DNA of 64,000 bases from Candidatus Nitrosocosmicus agrestis (GCF_008389435.1 NZ_VUYS01000018.1:1-64000); one strand, 5' to 3'. Positions 1-9,263 are shown, counted from the stretch's first letter. Notes: generated by a model not told the origin, from the sequence alone. Translations and numbers: made by a program.

Positions 1-195
1 AAGGATAGGCCTGAAAAGTACAAATGCAACCCATAATATACATACTTTGAAGGCGTTCTGTTTCTAGTAAGCATAAAAGAAATGGAATGCTTTCAAGCTA
101 TAGGCTTATCGTTAACTGAACAGAGCCCTGATAACTATTCTCTTATTCAAATATATTAATAGCCTCCTAAACCTCTGTGGAAATGTAGAGATTCC

Positions 196-567
196 TTGAG
201 AGTCAGAGTCGATCTTTCGTACGTCGATTACAATGATGTATTTCAGTTTCTTGAATCTTTAAAGCATGAATTCCCTGAAGTGGGAGAATATTTGAATCGA
301 CAGAAAAACCTGCCTGAAAACTTGGTCTTTTATTTCGACTTTAATGATTCATTTTCTGAATTTGAAAAACATGTTCGCAAGACTGTGGATTCCGATAAGA
401 ATCTACATTATGATGTGGCTGTGGATTCAAAGGAAGACAATACTTTAACTTTGTTAAAACCCGATGATCTTGAACAGCTAGGCATTTTCATTTGTGAATT
501 TTGTGGTGCTGTTTCTAGCAGTGAAGAAGAAAAATACATTCATGAACGTGCGCATTATTTTTTTTAA
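196..567 (+). CDS. Small protein with C-terminal C2H2 zinc finger
   Basis: A 123-aa protein starting at TTG. The last 29 residues form a canonical C2H2 finger: C100, C103, H116 and H120, i.e. CX2CX12HX3H. The first 95 residues are acidic and mixed alpha/beta and match no family I recognise. The same finger spacing ends the 143-aa protein at 9884-10315, so the two may be distant relatives with a variable N-terminus. A single finger of this kind may bind DNA, RNA or protein, so no target is assigned. It stands alone, with no gene closely upstream in the window. Confidence 0.7.
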   Translation: MRVRVDLSYVDYNDVFQFLESLKHEFPEVGEYLNRQKNLPENLVFYFDFNDSFSEFEKHVRKTVDSDKNLHYDVAVDSKEDNTLTLLKPDDLEQLGIFICEFCGAVSSSEEEKYIHERAHYFF

Positions 568-766
568 AGGTATACAAGTTGACTACATTATTTTTTATTC
601 ATAAAAACCCGACTATTTTGGTAATTAAAAATGCAAATAACTAATCAAAATATAAAAAAATACAGATTATTAGAAGAAAATATTGTCAATACATCTACCT
701 GCCCAATATGAAAATATATCATTCTAATTATTGAAAAATGATGATTATTGGTTTTATACTTGCTAC

Positions 767-862
767 TTAGTGTGCTTCGTGATTGTGCTTGTCTAATTCC
801 TCAACAGTGTCAAAAGCAGCCCCACAGTTACAATCGAATTTCTTTTTATTTTCTTCTGACAT
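767..862 (-). CDS. 31-aa C2H2-like zinc-finger microprotein
   Basis: An ATG-started 31-aa reading frame in an otherwise empty gap. After a basic lead (KKKF) it is essentially one finger: C11, C13, H26 and H28/H31, with F17 and L23 at the hydrophobic-core positions seen in the larger fingers of this window. The metal-ligand pattern in so short a frame argues that it is coding. The CXC spacing is one residue shorter than canonical. Function unknown. Confidence 0.6.
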   Translation of the reverse strand: MSEENKKKFDCNCGAAFDTVEELDKHNHEAH

Positions 863-1036
863 GTATATTACATGTATAACATACTATATAACAATCAATT
901 GAATTCTAATATCTAAATTTTTGTTATTTGACTCTTGAGAGTTAAGGCCGCATCAATTTTATTTCAAATTAAGATCTAATGATATTATAGTCTTCCTAAA
1001 AAATTGCCATTCTTATATGTATGATTCATTTATTAT

Positions 1037-1183
1037 ATGAATATGGACTCTCGAAAATATCATATTTGTAGAAGCTGTGGTCATTTGCGACTGTCACATA
1101 GATTTGATGCTCATAGGCCTGATGATCATCATTGTTTTATTTGTGTGTGTAAAAATTTTTTTGGTTATGATCCTCGTTCATGA
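1037..1183 (+). CDS. 48-aa Cys/His-rich zinc-ribbon microprotein
   Basis: ATG-started 48-aa frame with a CRSCGH knuckle near residue 11 and a second knuckle HHCFICVC near residue 32, plus several histidines between, which is the layout of a small zinc ribbon. A second in-frame ATG lies two codons in. There is no clear Shine-Dalgarno sequence. It runs convergently towards the 88-aa zinc-ribbon gene on the other strand. Function unknown; it is called coding because of the paired CXXC motifs. Confidence 0.55.
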   Translation: MNMDSRKYHICRSCGHLRLSHRFDAHRPDDHHCFICVCKNFFGYDPRS

Positions 1184-1278
1184 ATTATTTATTATATTTT
1201 TCTTGATAAGTTGATGATTTTTGGTATATTACAAAAAATATATTTTAAAAAAATATTTGTTGATTGCTTTGATGCTCT

Positions 1279-1545
1279 TTAATCAAAATCAAATAAATCT
1301 CCAAAGAAACCTTTCTTTTTATGTTTTCTCCTGTAATAATAATCATCATCGTCATCATCGTATTCCCTTCCATGATGATATTTTTGAAAGTGATCGTCAT
1401 CGTAACGATTTTGCATACTGGTAATTTTTTCTAATTCACCACGATCAAGCCATACTCCTTTACACTTAGGACAATGATCTATTTCGACACCGTTCTTGCT
1501 GCTCAACAACATTTGTGTACTACAGTTAGGACATCTCAAGCTCAT
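1279..1545 (-). CDS. TFIIB-type zinc-ribbon protein
   Basis: An 88-aa protein. Residues 5-45 carry two Cys pairs (CPNC and CPKC) followed by GVWLDRGELEKI, the signature of the zf-TFIIB zinc-ribbon family (PF13453 type). The C-terminal half is a charged tail with a run of Asp and Tyr, then RRKHKKK and an acidic aromatic end (FGDLFDFD). Members of this family are small cytoplasmic proteins of unknown role. Start at ATG. Confidence 0.8.
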   Translation of the reverse strand: MSLRCPNCSTQMLLSSKNGVEIDHCPKCKGVWLDRGELEKITSMQNRYDDDHFQKYHHGREYDDDDDDYYYRRKHKKKGFFGDLFDFD

Positions 1546-1666
1546 AAGATTGCTATAACTATTAAACTATTTAACTCAAATATGTGGATATGAAATTTAA
1601 AAGTCCGGATGTACAATTATATAAAAAATATGTAAACTTGCCACTTTGTATTCTATTTGTTAATAG

Positions 1667-2077
1667 TCATTTTCGTGTTCTATGTCGAAAAACTTTAAGA
1701 TATTTTTGATAAATCTTTATTCCAGATTTAGTAATCTTTGAGGATTTATACACCTTTACAATTGGTTTGGCAAATTTTATTGGGAAAAGTAGTGGAATTA
1801 ACAGTGTCAACAAGATATCTACCCAATATTTTCCCAAAAACTCAACATGATTAAAACCGGTTAACTTTAATTTTATAGTCAAGTCAATTATCAATACGAG
1901 AAACAGTGCCCAAGGTAGATAATCGTAGATTTCCTTGAATTCCTTGGGAAGTATATAAGGTGAATTCTTCAAACCCAATAAATCATAATCAAAGGATAGA
2001 AATAAAATAGCCAGTAATGAAGCTAATATTAGAACTATAATGTCTATCAGAATCAAAACCGTTTTATAGTTATTCAA
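1667..2077 (-). CDS. Small multi-pass membrane protein
   Basis: A 136-aa protein with three hydrophobic segments (about residues 5-28, 53-72 and 83-103) followed by a strongly basic C-terminal tail ending in RHRTRK. The arrangement resembles part of a voltage-sensor or ion-channel-like bundle, but no selectivity-filter or S4 arginine ladder is visible, so no function is assigned. The chosen start is TTG; there is no ATG near the N-terminus. Confidence 0.55.
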   Translation of the reverse strand: MNNYKTVLILIDIIVLILASLLAILFLSFDYDLLGLKNSPYILPKEFKEIYDYLPWALFLVLIIDLTIKLKLTGFNHVEFLGKYWVDILLTLLIPLLFPIKFAKPIVKVYKSSKITKSGIKIYQKYLKVFRHRTRK

Positions 2078-2425
2078 ATCCTTTGCAAATTGACTGCCAT
2101 GCTAAATTAATCCTTGCGGGGTTTCTACATAAAGCAGACTAATAATACAATTAAACTTAGTTATTTCTCAAATCCGAAACCTTGAAGAGATATCTACATT
2201 ATTGTGACTGCCTAATCCTAAAGAATAAGCCAAAGTAAATACCCATAATCAGGATAAAATAAATAATATGATTAGTCGAAGACTTACTTTCTGTTCAAGT
2301 ATGGTTTGATCTCGTTAATCACCAAGAAACAATAAATCAGGTCTTTGACCTAAAGAAGAATACCAAAAAATATAGCAGTAATAAGTTGATAAATTCTAAT
2401 ATTGTTTAAGATTGAATTCTAAAAC
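2078..2425. other. Intergenic, nothing recognised
   Basis: AT-rich stretch of about 350 bases between the small membrane protein and the secreted 101-aa protein. It should hold promoters for both divergent genes; I see no clear RNA gene or repeat. Confidence 0.5.
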
Positions 2426-2731
2426 ATGAGAACATTAATAACTGTTGCCGCTGTTCTTACTATTTTAACTACTGCGACACTACTAGCTTCCTTCATAGGT
2501 GTGAAACCGATTTATGCACTTTGTAGCGAAGTGAAAGATCCAAATGTATCCTGTCATGAACAATACAACACTCGCTCCAACATTGATTCTACAACTAGCA
2601 CCTCTACAGAAGAAGACGATAATACGTCCCCATTGTTGTGTTCGGATCTAAAATGCAAGTTGGGACATGAATATATGTTAGATCCAGATAATGACTTGGT
2701 TGAAGATCCATTAGATTTTATGGACTATTAA
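2426..2731 (+). CDS. Secreted small acidic protein
   Basis: A 101-aa protein with a typical signal peptide (RT- followed by hydrophobic residues 3-30, then IYALCSEV). The mature part is Ser/Thr/Asp/Glu-rich with four cysteines in two pairs (C32/C43 and C72/C77 regions), which could form disulfides outside the cell. ATG start. No family recognised; an extracytoplasmic or surface role is inferred only from the signal peptide. Confidence 0.65.
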   Translation: MRTLITVAAVLTILTTATLLASFIGVKPIYALCSEVKDPNVSCHEQYNTRSNIDSTTSTSTEEDDNTSPLLCSDLKCKLGHEYMLDPDNDLVEDPLDFMDY

Positions 2732-2793
2732 ACAAGTCTATCCTCCAAACTTTATTTCGAAATACCAATTTTTGAGGTCTTTAGTAGTAAACT

Positions 2794-3255
2794 TTACATT
2801 CTAATGTTGGAATCTACCCATTTTTCGACATTTTTAGTGACAGTTTGAAGAGTAGAAACCAGGTCTAGAATCTCAAATTTGGATTCAGTTTTTTGAGGGT
2901 CTATGGAAAAATTTTTTTGAATCATAAGTTCTTCATCAGTGTTTGAAAGCAAGATTTCATTCTCGTTCAGCATTTCTTTCATAGCTATATCCAGTTCTAT
3001 TCTATTTTTTAAGTCGGATGTACTTAACTTTGGGAATTGTTCTTTTAAATTAACAAGTTTAGCTTGAAACATTATTCCATTTCCTAAACTAGGATATGAA
3101 ATCAATTCTAATACCGGTAGAGCTTCGGGGGAAATTATTTTTGCATAAAACTCCGAGGTAACTATGGTATGTTTTTCGTCAGAGATTGTAAAGCCTGATT
3201 CTCTTAAATAGCTTATAACAGAATTAAATCGATATTCTTTGCTATCATCAGTCAC
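2794..3255 (-). CDS. DUF2299-like protein (paralogue 1 of 3)
   Basis: A 153-aa cytoplasmic protein starting MTDDSKEY. It follows the pattern shared with the proteins at 8778-9263 and 28214-28912: an N-terminal helix, then G-(F/Y)-x-(I/V)-x-(D/E)-E, a strand containing (F/Y)YAK or FQAE, a strand with G(I/F)(M/L)(F/L), a long central helix, and a C-terminal helix ending near W. I believe this is the archaeal family DUF2299, named from memory. Function unknown. Stand-alone gene. Confidence 0.65.
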   Translation of the reverse strand: MTDDSKEYRFNSVISYLRESGFTISDEKHTIVTSEFYAKIISPEALPVLELISYPSLGNGIMFQAKLVNLKEQFPKLSTSDLKNRIELDIAMKEMLNENEILLSNTDEELMIQKNFSIDPQKTESKFEILDLVSTLQTVTKNVEKWVDSNIRM

Positions 3256-3876
3256 TAATTTGATAATAAAGTCGAATTATTTATTCTAATTGATCAAAAA
3301 ATAAAATAAATTCACAATTTTTTAAATTGGAATCGGATTCGGAGATCTCTTGTTTTTAAAATGTAAATTATTTGGTTTTGAGAGATAAGCATTTAAATCA
3401 TATAACTTTTATCCATTTTGTTATTTTACCAGAACAAACTAAGTGTTCTTTATCATTCAACCGAGTTTATTCTTTTTTTCAACCGATTTTTATTATTATT
3501 GGCCCGAATTACTATCTTCTTTTTTCTGCATTCTTATTTAACTATAAACTATTTGCAACAATAAAGATAATGCCGATTATTCGATAGGTGCGAAATTTCA
3601 ATATCGACCAGACTTGCCGAAATTTATTATTGTGAACGGGAAAGCCTTTTTGTACTAGTAGGGTCAGTTTAATTATTTAGAAAGTATGAATTCCATTTTC
3701 TATTCTTTAGTGTAACTTCGTATTATGAACAGGTTTGTTATCTGCATTCGTAGCAACGTAGGATGCCAATAACTATGCTTCACATCTTGGGAATAAAATA
3801 AGGAAGATATATATGGTTTTATCAAATAGAAAAATCTTGTCAAACTTTAATATATATAGAAATCTGAAAATAATTT
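3256..3876. other. Intergenic, promoter of the downstream surface protein
   Basis: About 620 bases of AT-rich DNA. A 71-codon open frame inside it (3372-3587) has composition no different from the surroundings and is not called. The right end carries a good archaeal TATA box (separate entry). Confidence 0.5.
3846..3857 (+). promoter_or_regulatory. TATA box of the Asp-repeat surface protein
   Basis: TTTAATATATAT preceded by an A-rich BRE-like stretch; its centre is about 25 nt before the ATG at 3877, so transcription should start at or next to the start codon and the mRNA is probably leaderless. No Shine-Dalgarno sequence is present. Confidence 0.5.
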
Positions 3877-5133
3877 ATGGTAAAAAAACTTGGTGTTTTT
3901 TTTGCAGTATTGTTGACTGTTTTATTATTATCTAGTACTCATGTTGATAATAGTATAGTGGCATTTGCTCAGAATATTACTACGCCTGCAAATCCATCAA
4001 ATATAACTGCGGTTAATAGTACATCTAATACCGCATCACCCACATCACCCGACAAAGTTAGTATTGAACCTGCTACAACGACCACAAAGTTAGATGGCGG
4101 TATAAAAATTACTTCACCTGACAAAGGTGATCTAGTTCCCTTAAACTCCAATAAATCATTAGTTATTAATGGAGTTTCAAAAGATAATGCAACTTCTGAT
4201 TGTGATGTAACTATCATATTAAATAATGTGAAACCATATCAGAATGTTCAACCAACAGGATTGGGAGGCTCCAATGACTATTCTTCATGGAAATATACAC
4301 TTTCAAGCAATTACACCAGCATTAATGAGGGAAACAACAAGATAACATCTAAGATATACTGTGCAAACCTTGGAGGTCAGTCCTCTCAAGATTATTATTC
4401 TGTTAACGTAACTGCAACCAACTTTACTCAAGCACAATTATCTAATTATGAAATGATGTTGAATTCGCCAATGAATTCAACTAACAATAGTACTATGGGG
4501 GGTAATACCACATTAACGACCCAAGTTCAACCCATTGCTCAAGTCCAACAATTTAACGACGATACTGGTAACGGACCGATTTGTTGTAAGACCACCAGTG
4601 CATTAACTGGTGTAGATAATAGCTTTGGCGGTTCAAGCGGGAGCAGCAGCAGCAATAGCAACGACGACGACGATGATGACAACAATGACGATGACAATAC
4701 AAGCCGTAGCAGCAACGACGACGATGATGATGACAACAATGACGATGACAATACAAGCCGTAGCAGTAGCAACGACGATGATGATGACAACAATGACGAT
4801 GACAATACAAGCCGTAGCAGTAGCAACGACGATGATGATGACAACAATGACGATGACAATACAAGCCGTAGCAGTAGCAACGACGACGATGATGATGACA
4901 ATGACAGCTTTGACTTCTCTAATAGGGTGGATGACTTTGACTTTGGATTTGACTTTGACAACGGTGGTTCTGACGACGACAACGGTGGTTCTGACGACGA
5001 CAACGGTGGTTCTGACGACGACAACGGTGGTTCTGACGACGACTTTGGCTCATCAAATTCCGGCATTGGCGATATTTTTGACAATGTTGAAGACACCATG
5101 AAGTCTGCTGGAATTGATTTTAGCTTTAGTTAA
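3877..5133 (+). CDS. Secreted Asp/Ser-rich repeat protein
   Basis: A 418-aa exported protein. Residues 1-32 form a signal peptide ending near IVAFAQN. A Thr/Asn-rich linker leads into a region of about 100 residues (85-185) with alternating strands that could be an Ig-like or beta-sandwich domain. From about residue 250 the protein is low complexity: four 18-aa units of the type NDDDDDNNDDDNTSRSSS, then four exact 7-aa units NGGSDDD. A tail containing DIFDNVEDTMKSAGIDF ends the protein. The extreme acidity suggests calcium binding or a hydrated cell-surface coat, which is inference. Long open frames on both strands opposite the repeats are by-products of the repeat and are not genes. Confidence 0.8.
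   Translation: MVKKLGVFFAVLLTVLLLSSTHVDNSIVAFAQNITTPANPSNITAVNSTSNTASPTSPDKVSIEPATTTTKLDGGIKITSPDKGDLVPLNSNKSLVINGVSKDNATSDCDVTIILNNVKPYQNVQPTGLGGSNDYSSWKYTLSSNYTSINEGNNKITSKIYCANLGGQSSQDYYSVNVTATNFTQAQLSNYEMMLNSPMNSTNNSTMGGNTTLTTQVQPIAQVQQFNDDTGNGPICCKTTSALTGVDNSFGGSSGSSSSNSNDDDDDDNNDDDNTSRSSNDDDDDDNNDDDNTSRSSSNDDDDDNNDDDNTSRSSSNDDDDDNNDDDNTSRSSSNDDDDDDNDSFDFSNRVDDFDFGFDFDNGGSDDDNGGSDDDNGGSDDDNGGSDDDFGSSNSGIGDIFDNVEDTMKSAGIDFSFS
4660..4905 (+). repeat. 54-bp coding tandem repeat
   Basis: About four and a half units of 54 bp encoding an Asp/Asn block followed by TSRSSS. Units 2-4 are nearly identical at the DNA level; the first differs by extra GAC codons and one missing Ser codon. In frame with the surface protein, so length changes keep the frame. 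Confidence 0.85.
4960..5043 (+). repeat. 21-bp coding tandem repeat, four perfect copies
   Basis: Four identical 21-bp units (AAC GGT GGT TCT GAC GAC GAC) encoding NGGSDDD. Perfect identity implies recent expansion or ongoing homogenisation. Confidence 0.9.
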
Positions 5134-5339
5134 CTAACTAGGGTCAACAATTCCAATTTATTAGCGATCTGAGAAATTATTTATTTTTTTATGGTATTCT
5201 GATAAGGTAAATTTTAAATTTTCACACATATTATAAAGTCAAGTCGCTGTGAATAAGTCAAACTTACTGCTTGTTATCCATTAATTTTTTTATCAAGTGA
5301 ATCAAAACTACATAAACACACAAAAATCAAATATGTTTC

Positions 5340-5939
5340 TCAAGTTTGACGATATTGTTTCATCCATTCACAATTTTCGAGATATTCTATTAGTTTGATC
5401 ATTTGAGATATCCTTTCCTCACCGCCCATCTTAACTTTGCAACTTTCGTAATGCTTCAACAATAAGGTGTCTAAATCAGGCGAAATATATTCGAGTTTTT
5501 CGACATCATCAAAAAATCTGTCCTCCTTTCCAGTATGATCATCTATAAATATTGCATAGGTTCTTAAAAATCGTGCAACTGGTTCTTTCTTATCTATATT
5601 TTCTCTTTCTGGGATTTGGTTGTTTCTTTCTGAGTTCCTCAGATTGGTTGTGGCGCTTCTTAGCATTTTTGCGATCCTTCTTCCAAATTCATGCTCAATC
5701 AAGAATTTTCGCACTTCTTCTGCATAATTGTTCTTATCTTTAGTCTCCGGAAAGTAAGCCGACTCCTCCTTTCCATGATGAAAATTATCTATAAATTCTT
5801 CAATTACAACTGATATAATCTCTATATCCTCAATAGGAATAGATTTATTTTCCAAAAGAAGCTTGGAACTTTTCATCGCAATGTCCCGAACTCTTCTTAA
5901 AGTTACATGGTCCTCCTTAAGCTCTTGAGTCGCTCTCAA
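5340..5939 (-). CDS. Hemerythrin-like HHE domain protein
   Basis: A 199-aa four-helix protein with the ligand pattern of hemerythrin/HHE cation-binding domains: H11 in helix 1, H54-H55-G-K-E-E58 in helix 2, H83 in IEHEFGRR, and H135 with E139 in DDHTGKED. A di-iron site binding O2, NO or acting in oxidative-stress handling is what the family is known for; the substrate here is not shown. An insertion of about 25 polar residues sits between helices 3 and 4. Cytoplasmic, ATG start, stand-alone gene. Confidence 0.85.
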   Translation of the reverse strand: MRATQELKEDHVTLRRVRDIAMKSSKLLLENKSIPIEDIEIISVVIEEFIDNFHHGKEESAYFPETKDKNNYAEEVRKFLIEHEFGRRIAKMLRSATTNLRNSERNNQIPERENIDKKEPVARFLRTYAIFIDDHTGKEDRFFDDVEKLEYISPDLDTLLLKHYESCKVKMGGEERISQMIKLIEYLENCEWMKQYRQT

Positions 5940-6059
5940 TTTGGCTAATTATTATTAGTCATTATAATTAAATTAATTACATTTAACAAATTGATTTAGA
6001 GCAGATAATTTTTCGGGTATCTGCGTACAGGTCAGACACATGCAAGCAGTAATGATGTA

Positions 6060-6809
6060 TTAGGTCCTACCATCAGTCCTAATTGCGGCACCATTGACAC
6101 TTTTTGAGCTATCTGAACAGAGATAAAGGATAACTCTAGCTAAATCATTGGGATCCAACCATTTTGAAAAGTCTGAATGTGGCATTGCCTCTCTATTTGC
6201 TTTTGTATCTATTATTGTAGGAAGAATGCAGTTAATGTTAATCCCATTATTTTTGACTTCTTCCTTAACCGATTCGACCAATCTTATCAAACCAGCCTTA
6301 GAAGACGAATAAGCTGTGTCGTTACCAAATGCCTTTACACCTGATGCTGAAGAAACATGGACTATCTTGCCTGTACTTCTTAATTTCATTGAAGATATGG
6401 CATACTTGGTTAGCAGAAAAGCTGCTTTTAAATTAATGTTAATCATGAAATCAAATTCCCCTAGTGTAGTCTCTTCAATGGATTTACCTCCCATGTATCC
6501 CCCTACTATATTTGCCAAAATGTCTATTTTATCATATTTTTGTTCAATCTCAGTAATCATTGCTTTTACACTATCTTCTGTCGTCACATCAGCTTTAACA
6601 AATTCAACGATAGTATCCGTCTTTTTGGAGATTGCTTCCTTCCCACCTTCATCCAAAAGATTTGAAAAGCTGCTTTTATCCTTCTCTGTTCGATGAGCTA
6701 TTACCAACACTTTGGGATTCTGTTTAATGAACATATTGACTACTGATGTGCCTAGTCCTCCAGTTCCTCCTGTGACAAGTATTACCCGATCAGCAAATTC
6801 ATTATCCAT
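6060..6809 (-). CDS. Short-chain dehydrogenase/reductase
   Basis: A 249-aa classical-size SDR. The NAD(P)-binding TGGTGGLG lies at residues 13-20, an NIVGG version of the NNAG motif follows strand 4, and the catalytic Ser/Tyr/Lys are present in VSSASG and Y167-SSS-K171. The segment AHRTEKDK after strand 2 contains basic residues, which favours NADP over NAD. The substrate cannot be told. ATG start, no operon partner. Confidence 0.9.
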   Translation of the reverse strand: MDNEFADRVILVTGGTGGLGTSVVNMFIKQNPKVLVIAHRTEKDKSSFSNLLDEGGKEAISKKTDTIVEFVKADVTTEDSVKAMITEIEQKYDKIDILANIVGGYMGGKSIEETTLGEFDFMININLKAAFLLTKYAISSMKLRSTGKIVHVSSASGVKAFGNDTAYSSSKAGLIRLVESVKEEVKNNGININCILPTIIDTKANREAMPHSDFSKWLDPNDLARVILYLCSDSSKSVNGAAIRTDGRT

Positions 6810-7037
6810 ATAATTTGTCTAACCTCAAGTCATTTAACTTTCACTAGTACCTTCTGTAGAATTGAAAGGATAAGATGGTCTATAAATTGACTATCAACAA
6901 GGAGGACATTTATTTGAACTTTCAATATAAGCGAAGTTACACCCTATAAATAATAATAACGACTGAACATATTTCAAAAGTAATTGGTTTCACTGAATTG
7001 CTTTATATGTTCCAATTTGTAGAGATACCGTTATTTA

Positions 7038-7625
7038 ATGAAGGATATTTTTTTAAAAAACCGCGAGTATATAGTAGAGCTTGGCTCAGGCGACGGTAGA
7101 ATGTTGTTTGATCTTTCTTGCACTAATTTAACCGGTAATTACTACTATGTCGGAATTGAAATCGATCACAAACTTCATAAACAATCCCTCTCGTTAATAT
7201 TGAATAAAAGAAACGATAACATATATTTTTTAAACGATGACTTTGAAGAGGTAGTTTACAATCTGCCTGACAGAACAATTAACACCTTTTTATGTATTTT
7301 ACCACATCCAAACTACATAGGAATAGAAAGGGAGTATGAATGGAAAAATCTTTATCTTACATTAAGAGAAAAATTAAAACAAAATGGTAAACTAGTATTG
7401 GTTACTGAATATACCAATGAATTATTATCACCAGTTCTTTTGGAGGAGTTTCAAACATGGAAAAAATGGTTGTTAACAACGTTTGCCATGTTAGGATTTC
7501 ATTTAATTAAATTACAAGATGATGTTCCATCCTTATATATCTCCAACTACGTGAGAAAGTTTAAGCAAGATCCAGACCGCATTAAGATACTCTTGTTGGA
7601 ATTAGAAAAGTCACGTAATCGATAG
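7038..7625 (+). CDS. Class I SAM-dependent methyltransferase, TrmB-like shape
   Basis: A 195-aa Rossmann methyltransferase. Motif I is VELGSGDGR near residue 15 and an acidic end of strand 2 is in VGIEID. A strand-4 region LCILPHPNYIG is followed by YLTLREKLKQNGKLVLVTE. The position of the Pro-rich strand-4 motif followed by a helix and a GG/NGKL strand resembles tRNA (guanine-N7) methyltransferases, but the family's usual PDPW motif is not there, so the substrate is left open. ATG start. Confidence 0.7.
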   Translation: MKDIFLKNREYIVELGSGDGRMLFDLSCTNLTGNYYYVGIEIDHKLHKQSLSLILNKRNDNIYFLNDDFEEVVYNLPDRTINTFLCILPHPNYIGIEREYEWKNLYLTLREKLKQNGKLVLVTEYTNELLSPVLLEEFQTWKKWLLTTFAMLGFHLIKLQDDVPSLYISNYVRKFKQDPDRIKILLLELEKSRNR

Positions 7626-8777
7626 ATTACATTCAATTTCATGTATTACCTCGGAAAATTGTTATTCTTCTTTTTTTACGTTATGGTTCACAAATTCGAT
7701 TAAACTCAATGAATTTTTATGAAGGATCATTTTTGCTACAATCAATAAAATCTTTGTTATCATTGATAACTTAGAATGCACATTCTAAAGGCATAGTATA
7801 ACAGTATATTCAGACCTCTATATTGAAAGAACTAGCGTTTCATTTAGGACTGTTACACGTAGTAGATTGGATTTTATACAGACTGACATGCTCTTTTTTT
7901 GTATATTACACAAAATATTACAGACACCTTTTATCAAGAATGTAGAATAAACCTTCAATTTAATATTGAAGGCGATTTTTTTTTGAGTATTACTTTCAGG
8001 TTTTTGAAATTAATGCTTAAGATCGAATTAACCATCAAATTGTAATAGTATCTTCATTATAAAATCAGATAACATACTATCATATGCAATATTATAATTC
8101 AAATATTGTCAGAAAGATGTAACAACATGAATCTCAAAATAGTATCAAAAAATTGCAACCAAAGTTAAACAATATTTGTTATTTCTTAGAATCTTTTTTC
8201 CTGCGATACTATTGAAGAAAAAACATATAACAATGGGTTTGGGTGATCCTTTCTCTTTGCTCTATTAATGGAAAATGCTTTTTTATTTAGAAATTTAAAT
8301 TCATAAAATAAGCATTAATTACTATTGAATACATTCAGGAAAATCGTCGGACCGCTTTACCCATAGTTTTCCTAATGACAAATAAATTGTATTCATTTCG
8401 CGGATTAAAGACTGTTGCATTCCACTTTTCTTTTATTGTACTTTGGTTTTTCTGTTCTATTCGTAATAAGAAAATAATAATATCCTAATTGTTAATTAAT
8501 CAATATAACTGTAAAATTTTTAAAATTCTTGAGCAAATACTTTGTTTAAAGTGTAGTTTGCATCCAGCGTCAATTAGATTAAAAATATATTACTTTGATT
8601 TCGATATTAATTGTTTAGTCTTTTTTCAGAGCCAATTTGCATCAAGTCATGAAAATGATAGGATATGGTATTCTACTTTAAATTTTTTGGACTTCCCTAA
8701 ATTTGTCTCAATAAATTACTTTGATTCATATTACTATATTCCATTTACTTAAATATTGGACTTTGTTACCTCTAGTA
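7626..8777. other. Long intergenic region with one terminator-like hairpin
   Basis: About 1.15 kb without a convincing gene. It contains a strong hairpin plus T-run (7952-7984, separate entry). An 87-codon open frame at 8489-8752 has Phe/Ile/Tyr-rich composition typical of translated AT-rich spacer and is not called. Confidence 0.5.
7952..7984 (+). terminator. Intrinsic-terminator-like hairpin with T-tract
   Basis: CCTTCAAT-TTAAT-ATTGAAGG gives a perfect 8-bp stem with a 5-nt loop, followed by CGA and nine T. It lies 327 nt after the methyltransferase stop codon, so it either ends a long 3' UTR or a separate short transcript in the gap. Confidence 0.5.
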
Positions 8778-9263
8778 ATGACTGATAGTAACAAGGAGCA
8801 TGTGTATAGGACCATGTTACAATGGCTGAAAGATTATAATTATTCTATTAATGAAGAATCTAAAATTGAAAATGGACCTCAATATTACGCAAAGGTTTTT
8901 CCTCCAAACGAGGCTATAAAATTTTTTGAAATCGTCTCAGAGGAAGAGTATCGAGATGGTTTTCTACTCAGAATGCGTGTAGCATTCACACCAAAAGACA
9001 GGACCGACTTTGAACATTTGAAGGAAGAAGTACAAAATAGTCTCTTTATAAGAATGCACAAGATACTTTCTCCAATACGTTTGCTTTGTAAAATCGAAAA
9101 TGCGGTTATAAGTGTGGAAAAGTATTTGTTCATTGATGTAGGTTCTATAACTTGTAAACAATACTTTTGGGATAGTGTTATTGAGATGTCTAATGCAATG
9201 TACCTGATTGAGTTGACATTTTATGAGTTTATAGATGACTTGTTCCCAAAAAAGAAAAAATAA
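8778..9263 (+). CDS. DUF2299-like protein (paralogue 2 of 3)
   Basis: A 161-aa protein. An upstream in-frame start at 8721 would add 19 hydrophobic residues, but the ATG at 8778 gives MTDSNKEHVYR, which lines up with MTDDSKEYRF at the start of the paralogue at 2794-3255, so I choose it. It shares the patterns WLKDYNYSINEESKI, YYAKVFPP and DGFLLRMRV with the other two family members. It ends in a basic PKKKK tail. Cytoplasmic, function unknown. Confidence 0.65.
   Translation: MTDSNKEHVYRTMLQWLKDYNYSINEESKIENGPQYYAKVFPPNEAIKFFEIVSEEEYRDGFLLRMRVAFTPKDRTDFEHLKEEVQNSLFIRMHKILSPIRLLCKIENAVISVEKYLFIDVGSITCKQYFWDSVIEMSNAMYLIELTFYEFIDDLFPKKKK

Noticed and set aside
3372-3587. 71-codon frame
   Set aside because: Phe/Ile/Tyr-rich translation of AT-rich spacer, no motif, no promoter or ribosome-binding site.
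4660-5043. CRISPR-like regular repeats
   Set aside because: The units are head-to-tail without unique spacers and are in-frame coding repeats. No CRISPR array or cas gene was seen anywhere in the window.
4539-5101. Long open frames on the opposite strand and other frame across the Asp-rich repeats
   Set aside because: They are Ser/Leu, Cys/His or Thr/Met repeat translations produced by the 54-bp and 21-bp arrays; the signal-peptide-bearing frame explains the DNA.
8489-8752. 87-codon frame
   Set aside because: Spacer-like composition, overlaps nothing conserved, and runs up to the DUF2299-like start without its own signals.
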